Origin: CAYRVX01 sp964642165
GTDB lineage: Bacteria; Planctomycetota; Phycisphaerae; SM23-33
Direction of reading: 5' to 3'
DNA: 35,698 bases
Assembly: GCA_964642165.1 (NCBI GenBank)
Contig: CAZXOC010000038.1
Location: 1-35,698, forward strand
Positions 9,259 through 16,623 of the stretch are shown piece by piece. Position 1 is the first letter of the stretch, and each line of letters opens with the position of its first letter. A model generated the notes under the pieces. The model was not told the DNA's origin. It searched no databases and saw only the letters and a program-made list of their open reading frames with translations. The translations under genes were made by a program, and so were the position numbers.

Positions 9259-10635
9259 TCAGTCGCCCCGCGACAACAGGGGCAGCGGGGCCCGCCGGTC
9301 CCGCAGGACCGCCTCGACGTCGTCCGGCTCCAGCGGCGCCGCCCCCGTAAGGTTCTCGATGCCCTCCTCCGTCACCACCACCGTGTCCTCGCAGCGGATG
9401 TAGCGCTTCTCCTCGCGGACCCACATCTGCGGGTCGACGGTGAGGACCACGCCGGGCGCGAGCGGCTTGTCGCGGTACGGGGCCGCATCGTGCACCGCCA
9501 TGCCCACCGGGTGGGACAGGTGGCCCTTGAACTCGAGCGTCCGCAGCGCCGCGGCCTTGTAGATCTCCTTCGAGAAGGCCGTCCGTTCGATGACCTTCGC
9601 CATCTCGCCGGCGGCGTCGGCGTGGATCTCGTCGGCCGTCCGCCCCGGGCGGATCCGCTCCAGCAGCACCCTGTGGTAGGTCACCATGAAGCCGTAGAGC
9701 TCCCGCTGCCAGGGCGCGTAGGTGCCCCCCACCGGCCACATCCGCCCGATGTCGCTGGTGTAGTAGTGGTAGTCGGGCGCGGTGTCCATGAGGACCAGCT
9801 CGCCGTCGGCCAGCGGGCAGTTGTTGCGGAAGTAGTGCGCGTGCCAGGCGTTCTTCCCGCCGGCGATGATCGCGCGGTAGCCCTCGCCCCGCGCGCCGTG
9901 GAGGCGGTAGAGGTACTCCGCCAGGGCCCCGAACTGGTACTCGAACACGCCCGGCTGGGTCGCGCGCATGGCCTCGGTGACGGCCAGGGCCGAAAGCCCC
10001 CCCGCCCGGCGGAGCAGCTCGATCTCGCGCGGGCTCTTGACGGTCCGCAGGGCGTCCAGGACGGGCGAGAGGTCGCGGATCTCCGCGCGCGGCAGCCGCG
10101 CCCGCAGCAGGGCGATGAAATGCTGCTCGCGACCGGCCCGGCCGTCCCAGGGGTCGGCCGCGACCTTCGCGTCGGCGTGCTGGAGCTCGTCGCGGCTGCC
10201 CTTGGCCCCCTCGCCCGGGCGGTGCGGGGTGTAGAGCACCGACGCCCGCTGGAGGTGCTGGGAGAGGCGCTCGACGCCGTGGACGGCATCCAGTCCGGTG
10301 ACCTCGCGGATGCGCTCGGCGTCCTCCGCGCCGAGGACCTCGCCCTCGGCGCCGTGCGTGGCGGGGCGGTGCGGCAGGTACAGCGAGGCCTTCCGCGCCG
10401 CGCCGTCCAGGAGCAGCTGCGCCTGGGCGATCTCCACGCCGCAGCAGTAGTAGAACTGGTTGGACTGGCGGAAGACCTCGAACCCGCGCGGCGGCGGGGC
10501 GCCTTGCAGGACCGCGAAGGCGTCGGCGCCGATGGCGTCGAGAATCCTCGATCGCCGCTCGGCGAGCTCCTCCGGCGGGAAGTCGCTCTGGAACCACGTG
10601 CCGGTCTGATCTTCGGACGTTGCTGAATCAGTCAT
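9259..10635 (-). CDS. M24B-family metallopeptidase (Xaa-Pro aminopeptidase-like)
   Basis: A 458-residue protein. The ATG at 10635 has a strong GGGAGA ribosome binding site 5-10 bases upstream, so the 15-residue upstream extension is rejected. The N-terminal creatinase-like domain spans about 20-195 and the pita-bread catalytic domain about 200-440. Metal ligands can be traced: Asp284 and Asp295 (in DTAPDYHYYTSDIGR), His375 (HPVGMAVHD) and Glu416 (CEDTVVV). The fourth position, normally Glu in an xEPG-type motif, is Asp401 here (TVDPQMW). It has no signal peptide, so it is cytoplasmic. Family members remove an N-terminal residue before proline. It lies 83 bp downstream of the glycyl-radical enzyme on the same strand, possibly in one transcript. 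Confidence 0.85.
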   Translation of the reverse strand: MTDSATSEDQTGTWFQSDFPPEELAERRSRILDAIGADAFAVLQGAPPPRGFEVFRQSNQFYYCCGVEIAQAQLLLDGAARKASLYLPHRPATHGAEGEVLGAEDAERIREVTGLDAVHGVERLSQHLQRASVLYTPHRPGEGAKGSRDELQHADAKVAADPWDGRAGREQHFIALLRARLPRAEIRDLSPVLDALRTVKSPREIELLRRAGGLSALAVTEAMRATQPGVFEYQFGALAEYLYRLHGARGEGYRAIIAGGKNAWHAHYFRNNCPLADGELVLMDTAPDYHYYTSDIGRMWPVGGTYAPWQRELYGFMVTYHRVLLERIRPGRTADEIHADAAGEMAKVIERTAFSKEIYKAAALRTLEFKGHLSHPVGMAVHDAAPYRDKPLAPGVVLTVDPQMWVREEKRYIRCEDTVVVTEEGIENLTGAAPLEPDDVEAVLRDRRAPLPLLSRGD

Positions 10636-10718
10636 GGATTCTCCCGGACCAAAAGGGGGATCACTCCGGGCCGCGCGCACGCCACCGCCCGGGGGGATAT
10701 GCTAGCAGATCGCGCCCT

Positions 10719-13079
10719 TCAAAACGACTGCTGCTCGGTGCGGGAGATGATCTCGTCCTGGAGGTCGCGCCCCACGTCGACGAAGTAGTCGCTGTAGCCG
10801 GCGACGCGGACGATCAGGTTGCGGTGGCTTTCGGGGTCCTCCTGGGCGGCGCGCAGCGTGGCGGCGTCGACCACGTTGAACTGTACGTGGTGGCCGTCGA
10901 GCCTGAAGTACCCGCGGATCAGGCTGCCGAGGCGGTCCAATCCCTCCCCCGCCAGCACCTGGGGGCTGAACTTCAGGTTCAGCAGCGTCCCGCCGGTGCG
11001 GACGTGGTCGATTCTCGCGGCGGACTTCATCACGGCCGTCGGGCCGCGCGTGTCGGTGCCCTGGGTCGGCGAGATCCCCTCGGACAGCGGCGTGCCGGCC
11101 TTGCGGCCGTTCGGCAGCGCGCCGGTGACCTGCCCGAAGTACACGTGCACGGTCGTCGGAAGCAGGTTGACGCGGTAGCGCCCGCCCTTGGTGTTGGGCC
11201 GCCCGTTGAGGACGTCGTAGTACGCGTCGAACGCCATCTCCGCGAGGTCGTCGGCGCGGTCGTCGTCGTTGCCGTAGGTCGGCGTCTTGTTCGCCAGCGT
11301 GCGGCGCAGGTCCTCGCCGCCGTCGAAGTCCGCCCGCAGGGCGGCCAGCAGCTCGCCCATCGAGACGGTCTTCCTGTCGTAGACGTGGTACCGGACCGCC
11401 GCCAGGGCGTCCGTCAGCGTGCCGAGCCCCACGCCCTGGATGTAGGTCGGGTTGTAGCGTGCCCCGCCGTCGTGGTAATCGCGGGCCTTGTCGATGCAGT
11501 CGCTCATCACCACCGACATGTACGGGGCGGGCATCTGCGTGGCGTACAGCCGCTCCACGAAGTTGTTGCCGGCGATCTTGACGTCCACGAAGTGCCGCAA
11601 CTGGCGCCGGTAGGCCTCGAAGAACTGCTCGAACGAGCCGAACGTCGTCGGGTCGCCGGTCGCCGGACCGAGACGCTTGCCCGTCCGCGTGTCCACGCCG
11701 TCGTGAAGGGCCAGCTCGAGGATCTTCGGCCAGTTGATGTACCCCGTCAGCGTGCAGCTCTCCTTGCCGAACGCGCTGACCGTCACGCAGCCGCTCGGCC
11801 CGCCCGCGCGGGCGTCCGCCATCGTCTTGCCGTCCTGGAGCATCTCCTTGACGATCACGTCCGTGTTGAACATGCTCGGCTGGCCCAGCCCGGTGCGGAT
11901 CACCTCGCAGGCCCGTCGCAGGAAGCGCTGCGGCGTCTTCTTGCTGAGCTGCACGCACGCCGACGGCTGGATCAGCCGCATCTCCTCCACGACCTCCAGG
12001 ATCAGCCCGGACACCTCGTTGACGGCATCCGAGCCGTCCGGCTTGAGCCCCCCCACGTTGATCAGGGCGAAGTCCTGGTACGTCCCGCTCTGCTCCTCCG
12101 TGATCGCCACCTTCGGCGGCGCCGGCTGGCTGTTGAACTTGATCCAGAAGCACTCCAGCAGCTCCCTGGCCTGGTCGCGCGTGAGCGTGCCGGCCTCGAG
12201 CTCCCGCTGGTAGCTCGGCCAGAGGTGCTGGTCGAGCCGCCCGGGGTTGAACGAGTCCCACGTGTTCAGCTCGGTGATCACGCCGAGGTGCACGAACCAG
12301 TAGCACTGGAGCGCCTCGTGGAAGCTCCGCGGCGCGTGGGCGGGCACGCGGGAGCAGACCTCTGCGATCCGGACCAGCTCGGCCTTGCGCGCCGGGTCGC
12401 TCTGGGCCTCGGCGAGCTCGCGGGCCTTCTCGGCGTGGCGCTCGGCGAGGCGGATCATCGCGTCGCAGCAGATCGCCATGGCCTTGAGCTCCTCGTCCTT
12501 GTCGTAGGCGCGCGGGTCGGCCAGCCAGTCGATCTCCCCTCGGCGCGCGGCGATGCGCTCCCGGAAGTCCAGGAAGCCCTGGTGGTAGATCTTGTCGTCG
12601 AGGATGGCGTGCCCGAAGGCGCGCTGCTCCATGAACTCGGTGAACACCCCGGCGTCGAAGGCGTCGCGCCACGCCGGCGCCATGCCCGAGAAGAGCTTCT
12701 CGCGGATCGTCTTGCCCGCCCAGAACGGGATGATCTCCTTCCCGTAGACCTCCCGCACGGCGTCGCTGACGGCGAAGGGCGTCCGCTCGCGCGTCGCCAT
12801 CACCCGCAGATCCTCCAGGCTGTGGCAGCACAGCTCCGGGTACGTCGGCGTGGCCTTCGGGGCCGGGCCGCGCTCCCCCAAGATCAGCTCGCCCTCGCCG
12901 ACGTAGATTGTCCGGTGCTCGACGAGGTACCGCAGCGCCATCGCCCGGCCGACCGGCACGGAGACCTTCTGCGCCTCGCCGCTCTTGCAGAACGCCGTCA
13001 GCAGCTCCGCCCGCTCCGAAGAGACGTAGGGCTTGGTGTCGACGCTTTGCTTCCGCAGACGCTGCACACGATTCGTCAT
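10719..13079 (-). CDS. Glycyl-radical enzyme (PFL-like), non-canonical active site
   Basis: A 786-residue protein, the normal length for PFL-like glycyl-radical enzymes. The PFL domain covers most of the protein. The glycine radical loop RVAGYSDYF lies near the C-terminus with Gly761 as the radical site. The thiyl-radical cysteine is Cys431 in GGPSGCVTV. Characterised dehydratases and many lyases of this family (glycerol, propanediol and hydroxyproline dehydratases, choline lyase) carry C-x-E here, with Glu as acid/base. This protein has C-V-T, so Thr433 replaces Glu. It is also not a PFL, which has two adjacent cysteines. The substrate is unknown. The ATG lies 3 bp after the activase stop, with an AGGTGG site inside the activase end, so the two are translationally linked. 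It has no signal or microcompartment-targeting peptide that I can see. The enzyme would be oxygen-sensitive. Confidence 0.93.
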   Translation of the reverse strand: MTNRVQRLRKQSVDTKPYVSSERAELLTAFCKSGEAQKVSVPVGRAMALRYLVEHRTIYVGEGELILGERGPAPKATPTYPELCCHSLEDLRVMATRERTPFAVSDAVREVYGKEIIPFWAGKTIREKLFSGMAPAWRDAFDAGVFTEFMEQRAFGHAILDDKIYHQGFLDFRERIAARRGEIDWLADPRAYDKDEELKAMAICCDAMIRLAERHAEKARELAEAQSDPARKAELVRIAEVCSRVPAHAPRSFHEALQCYWFVHLGVITELNTWDSFNPGRLDQHLWPSYQRELEAGTLTRDQARELLECFWIKFNSQPAPPKVAITEEQSGTYQDFALINVGGLKPDGSDAVNEVSGLILEVVEEMRLIQPSACVQLSKKTPQRFLRRACEVIRTGLGQPSMFNTDVIVKEMLQDGKTMADARAGGPSGCVTVSAFGKESCTLTGYINWPKILELALHDGVDTRTGKRLGPATGDPTTFGSFEQFFEAYRRQLRHFVDVKIAGNNFVERLYATQMPAPYMSVVMSDCIDKARDYHDGGARYNPTYIQGVGLGTLTDALAAVRYHVYDRKTVSMGELLAALRADFDGGEDLRRTLANKTPTYGNDDDRADDLAEMAFDAYYDVLNGRPNTKGGRYRVNLLPTTVHVYFGQVTGALPNGRKAGTPLSEGISPTQGTDTRGPTAVMKSAARIDHVRTGGTLLNLKFSPQVLAGEGLDRLGSLIRGYFRLDGHHVQFNVVDAATLRAAQEDPESHRNLIVRVAGYSDYFVDVGRDLQDEIISRTEQQSF

Positions 13080-13082
13080 CGC

Positions 13083-14042
13083 TCATCCACCTATCGTCAC
13101 GGACAGGCCCCGCCCGGCCAGCTTCGCCGCGATGGCCGACATGCGCTCGCGGGAGGGGGTCGCGATATCGAGCCGCGCGCCGCCGCGGCCCAGCCGGTCC
13201 AGTTTGCCCCGGCCGCCTTCATTGTAGGGCAGCAGGTCCACCCGCCGGACGCTTTTCAGCGAGGCGATGAACTCCCCCGCCGCGGCGAGGCCCGCCTCGT
13301 CGTCGTTCGCCCCCGGCACGATCGGTATGCGGATGACGATCTCCTCCCCACCGGCCGCCAGCTTGCGCAGGTTCGCCAGGATCAGCTTATTGTCCACGCC
13401 CGTCAGCCGCTCGTGCTCGGCGGGATCCATGTGCTTGACGTCACACAGGAACAGGTCGACGTGCTCGCGGATCGAGTCGATCACCTCCCACGGAGCATGG
13501 CACGTGGTGTCCACGGCCGTGTGGATGCGCCGCGCGGCGCACTCGGCCAGCAGCTCGCGGAGGAACTCCGGCTGGGCCAGCGGCTCGCCGCCGGAGAACG
13601 TCGCCCCCCCGCCGGACTCGTCGTAGAAGATCACGTCCCGCTCGACTTCGGCGAGGACCTCGTCGACGGTGACGTGGCGGCCGACGATCTCCCGCGCCGC
13701 GCTGGGGCAGGCCTCGACGCACCGGCCGCAGAAGATGCACCTGGCCACGTCGGTCACGGCCCGGCCGCCCTCGATGGAGACGGCCCCTTGCTCGCACGCC
13801 GCGACGCACGCGCCGCAAGCGGTACAGCGGTTGGCGCGAAGCGAGTGCTCGCGCTCGGCGGCGATGCCCTCGGGGTTGTGGCACCAGGCGCACGCCAGGG
13901 GGCAGCCCTTGAGGAAGACGGTCGTGCGGATGCCCGGCCCGTCGTGGATGGCGAACCGCTTGACGTCGAAGATGACGCCCGCGCGGCCCGTCGCGGCGCC
14001 CGAGGCCTTCGCCGGATCGGCTGCCGACGCCCTGCTCGTCAT
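13083..14042 (-). CDS. Glycyl-radical enzyme activating enzyme (radical SAM)
   Basis: A 319-residue protein from the ATG at 14042; the upstream 34-residue extension overlaps the promoter and leader hairpin and is rejected. The radical SAM motif CPLACAWC puts cluster ligands at Cys47, Cys51 and Cys54. An inserted ferredoxin-like domain carries two 4Fe-4S motifs, CTACGACVAAC (73-83) and CIFCGRCVEAC (102-112). The GGE SAM-binding motif is at 151-153. This is the layout of activases for non-PFL glycyl-radical enzymes. It generates the glycyl radical on the partner encoded 3 bp downstream by cleaving S-adenosylmethionine, in the anaerobic cytoplasm. No separate spare activase is nearby, so the pair is self-contained. 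Confidence 0.93.
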   Translation of the reverse strand: MTSRASAADPAKASGAATGRAGVIFDVKRFAIHDGPGIRTTVFLKGCPLACAWCHNPEGIAAEREHSLRANRCTACGACVAACEQGAVSIEGGRAVTDVARCIFCGRCVEACPSAAREIVGRHVTVDEVLAEVERDVIFYDESGGGATFSGGEPLAQPEFLRELLAECAARRIHTAVDTTCHAPWEVIDSIREHVDLFLCDVKHMDPAEHERLTGVDNKLILANLRKLAAGGEEIVIRIPIVPGANDDEAGLAAAGEFIASLKSVRRVDLLPYNEGGRGKLDRLGRGGARLDIATPSRERMSAIAAKLAGRGLSVTIGG

Positions 14043-14083
14043 GTCACCAGTGCGGCTTGTCACCCTTCGTCCGTCCAGCAACG

Positions 14084-14136
14084 GGCGCCGCCGTCCAGGA
14101 GACGCAACGTGCTCGGCCGGCCCGGACGGCGGTGCC
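14084..14136 (-). promoter_or_regulatory. Leader hairpin of the activase / glycyl-radical operon
   Basis: Bases 14084-14096 and 14124-14136 form a 13-bp inverted repeat with one G-T pair and a 27-base loop. The core 9 bp (CCGCCGTCC / GGACGGCGG) is perfect. It starts at about the transcription start predicted from the extended -10 element, so the mRNA would begin with this stem, about 45 bases before the activase start codon. It could stabilise the mRNA or be a protein- or ligand-responsive element. No terminator-like U-run follows. Chance GC-rich pairing is possible. Confidence 0.4.
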
Positions 14137-14142
14137 GCCCCC

Positions 14143-14151
14143 ATTGTACCA
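14143..14151 (-). promoter_or_regulatory. Extended -10 promoter for the glycyl-radical operon
   Basis: On the minus strand the sequence reads TGGTACAAT: a TGn extension plus TACAAT, a 5 of 6 match to the sigma-70 -10 box. The -35 region is weak. This AT-containing island is rare in such GC-rich DNA and sits about 100 bases upstream of the activase start, with a transcription start expected near 14136. It lies in the 132-bp gap after the stop of the upstream glycosidase-like gene, so the operon can be transcribed independently. Confidence 0.5.
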
Positions 14152-14174
14152 GAAACCCGCCCCCGACAGGCGGA

Positions 14175-16433
14175 CTACCAGGCCACCACCACCTCGACGG
14201 GCTTCGTCCCGGCGTCGTGGCGGAGCAGGACGGTCTTCGACGCGTCGTGCCAGGTGACGTCCTCGCAGGGCCGGCCCGCGACGGTGACCTTTGCCGGCCG
14301 GGCCGGCAGCAGCAGACGCGTGCTGACGCGGACGCCCGCGGGGGATGTCGTCGTGTAGCGCAGGCTGCGCTTCGAAGGCCGCCAGCTCTCGATTCGCCCG
14401 GCCGAGGCCAGCGGCGTCGGCGCCCGGCCCGGGAGCCGGTCCAGATCGAGCAGCCAGGCCTGCCGGCCGGGGCCCAGCGCGATAGCGGCCCGCACCGGCA
14501 GGGCGGCGTCGAGCAGGTCCACGAACCGCCCGCGAAGGCGAAGCGGCTCGTCGCTGCCGGACTCGGCCAGCCGGGCGGCGAGGACGTACGGCCCGCGACG
14601 AAGGACCAGCGAGTTGCGCCGGACGCAGGTGCCCCCGGCCGCCTGAACGCCGCGGCGGACCAGCTCCATCAGGCGTTCGGCGCCTCCCGCGGAGCGCGAG
14701 AACCACGCCGGGTGCTTCCGCTCGAAGATCACCCGTCCCGTGCCGCACACGTGCTCGCCCTCTTTCGGCCGGCGGGGCAGGCCGAGCGTCTCGAAGAGGT
14801 GCTCGGTGGGCGTGGCGTACGGCGGCCGCGCGCGGTTCCACCATTCGCGGACCTTGTGGAACGGGTCGGTCTCCGCCCCGACATAGATAAGCGTCCCGCC
14901 GCGCCGAACCCATTCGGCGAGGGCCAGGTGGATGCCCGGGGCCGCGGGCTTGAGGAACTCGTAGCTCAGCAGCAGGACCCTGTAGCCGTCGAGGTAGCCC
15001 GGGAACCGCGCGACGTTGTCGAGCTGCACGGGGCGGACGGGCACGCCGTGCTTCAGCGGCGGCAGCGCCAGGCCGTAGAAGCCGCTCAGCATCCTGACCT
15101 CCCGCCCCGTCGGGCGCAGGGGGCTTCTCGGCTGGGCGGTGACGCCTTCGGAGAAGGCCGGCTCGGCGCGCTGGAACATGGCCGAGTCCGCCAGGAAGAC
15201 CCCGACGCCGTCGGTCGCCTCGCCCCAGGAGACGTCTCGCTGCTTCATGTCCCGGAGCTGGTTGAACGCGACGGCCAGCACCGTGGCGTACTCCGCGGGG
15301 ATGCCCTTGGCGTCCCGCCGCCCGCGGGGGTAGCGGCCCTCGAAGACGCGCCGCGGCCAGGGCGACACCTCGTAGCGCCACACGTCCGGGTGCAGCAGCG
15401 ACGCGACGAGCGTGGCGACGTAGTTGCGGCGGTAGTCGTCCCAGTCGTGGCGCGGGTTGTCCTCGATGGGGTCGTGGAGGAACCACATGGCCCGCCCCGT
15501 GCCGCGCACCAGCTCCTGCATCACGCCGTACTCGAGGAAGGCGGTCTCGAAGGTCCGCTCGGCGGTCCGGCCGGCGTAGACGTTCGGCGTCCGCGCCGTG
15601 CCCGTCCAGACCTGGGCGACGCAGCCGTCGATGCCCGGCAGGTCGATCAGCGAGGCCTCCGGGCTGACGATGCACCACTGCGTGTAGTTCAGCAGGCTGT
15701 GCGTCGGCACGTAGAACCGCACGCCCCGGCCGTGGCGAACCAGCGCGTACTCCTTCATCGCCGAACAGAGGCGGTCCAACGTCCGCCGGTACAGGTGCGC
15801 CTTGAGCTTGCTCGCGCGGTACTGGGCGTCGCAGCTCGCGTCCGGGCGCTGCCAGGGCTCGTTGTAGAGAATCCGCCACTCCCGCCGGAACGCCTTGCTG
15901 AACCCGGCCCGCGCCCAGAACTCCGGCTCCTCCAGGTGAACGGCCTGCGCCCCGGCGTCGATGGCCTGGCGGATGCCGCGCTCCAGGTAGGTGCTGAAGG
16001 ACACGGCCGGGACCATGTAGGGGACCTTCGGGCCGTGCAGGATCGTCTTGCCGGCCGCGTCGACCTGGCCCTCATCCCAGTGCTTCCGGCCGTCGAACTT
16101 GCCGTCCAGGTAGTCCTGGTAGTGGCCCCACGCCACGCCGGTCATGACGTGGGGGACGTAGCCGGCCCGGGTCCACTGCTCCAGCCGCTCCGCCAGGCCG
16201 CGACCGACGCCGTACGCCATCACGAAGTCCGTGCGGAGGTCGTATCGCCCGCCGAGCGGGCTGGCCTCCTGGAAGCCGGTATGCTCCTTCGATCGGTCGG
16301 TCACGAGCATGGGTGGACGCTCCCTGTCGAGGGACGGCTTGCCCGGCGGCGCGTCGCCTGGCGCGGCGGCCGGGACTTGGGCGGCAAGGGCGGCAGCGAG
16401 GGCGAGCAGCGCGCGGGCATGGCTCCATGACAT
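14175..16433 (-). CDS. Secreted glycoside-hydrolase-like protein, family uncertain
   Basis: A 752-residue protein. The ATG at 16433 has an AGGAG ribosome binding site 8-9 bases upstream, and the upstream extension in the open frame crosses the promoter, so it is rejected. A signal peptide covers about residues 1-24. The N-terminal two-thirds look like a (beta/alpha)8 barrel: HLEEPEFWARAG at 166-177 is a plausible acid-residue segment and YVPTHSLLNYTQW follows. A Rossmann-like segment (YRVLLLSYEFLKPAAPG, then GGTLIYVGAETDP) resembles the trimerisation domain of GH42-type proteins. The C-terminal 150 residues are beta-rich. It is exported, so it probably acts on extracellular glycan. The substrate is unknown. 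It is divergent from the four-gene carbohydrate operon. Confidence 0.7.
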   Translation of the reverse strand: MSWSHARALLALAAALAAQVPAAAPGDAPPGKPSLDRERPPMLVTDRSKEHTGFQEASPLGGRYDLRTDFVMAYGVGRGLAERLEQWTRAGYVPHVMTGVAWGHYQDYLDGKFDGRKHWDEGQVDAAGKTILHGPKVPYMVPAVSFSTYLERGIRQAIDAGAQAVHLEEPEFWARAGFSKAFRREWRILYNEPWQRPDASCDAQYRASKLKAHLYRRTLDRLCSAMKEYALVRHGRGVRFYVPTHSLLNYTQWCIVSPEASLIDLPGIDGCVAQVWTGTARTPNVYAGRTAERTFETAFLEYGVMQELVRGTGRAMWFLHDPIEDNPRHDWDDYRRNYVATLVASLLHPDVWRYEVSPWPRRVFEGRYPRGRRDAKGIPAEYATVLAVAFNQLRDMKQRDVSWGEATDGVGVFLADSAMFQRAEPAFSEGVTAQPRSPLRPTGREVRMLSGFYGLALPPLKHGVPVRPVQLDNVARFPGYLDGYRVLLLSYEFLKPAAPGIHLALAEWVRRGGTLIYVGAETDPFHKVREWWNRARPPYATPTEHLFETLGLPRRPKEGEHVCGTGRVIFERKHPAWFSRSAGGAERLMELVRRGVQAAGGTCVRRNSLVLRRGPYVLAARLAESGSDEPLRLRGRFVDLLDAALPVRAAIALGPGRQAWLLDLDRLPGRAPTPLASAGRIESWRPSKRSLRYTTTSPAGVRVSTRLLLPARPAKVTVAGRPCEDVTWHDASKTVLLRHDAGTKPVEVVVAW

Positions 16434-16474
16434 CGAGCTGACTCCTGTTGCGGCATCGGCGACGTGTCGGCGCG

Positions 16475-16504
16475 ATGCTACACAGCGCCCGAACGCCGCG
16501 TCAA
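16475..16504 (-). promoter_or_regulatory. Sigma-70-type promoter for the leftward glycosidase-like gene
   Basis: On the minus strand a -35 box TTGACG (5 of 6) at 16499-16504 and a -10 box TAGCAT (4 of 6) at 16475-16480 are separated by 18 bp. The start of transcription would fall near 16468, giving a 5' leader of about 35 bases with the AGGAG site in it. The spacing and the match are good for a region this GC-rich. No equally clear promoter was seen for the divergent plus-strand gene. Confidence 0.5.
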
Positions 16505-16623
16505 TGGACGAAGCAAGGCGCCCCGCGCCGCCGAGCCGGTGTCTAACCGCCCGGGCGACGGCCGGTGGAAGCGGCCGGCTTCCGCGGCTACGCTGTACGC
16601 GGCGGCAGAGAAAGGCGGCGACC

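Noticed and set aside
5494..10626. A plus-strand open frame of 1710 codons opposite the AsmA-like and M24B genes
   Set aside because: Same cause: a GC-rich shadow frame with low-complexity content and no ribosome binding site.
13083..14042. Tandem cysteine motifs considered as a separate ferredoxin gene
   Set aside because: They are in frame inside the activase between the radical SAM motif and the GGE motif, the normal place for activase cluster domains.
10620..16430. A plus-strand open frame of 1936 codons opposite the glycyl-radical and glycosidase genes
   Set aside because: It is antisense to three well-supported genes with clear motifs; its peptide is a mix of Arg, Ala, Val and Gly without domains. 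Long antisense frames are expected when third positions are nearly all G or C.
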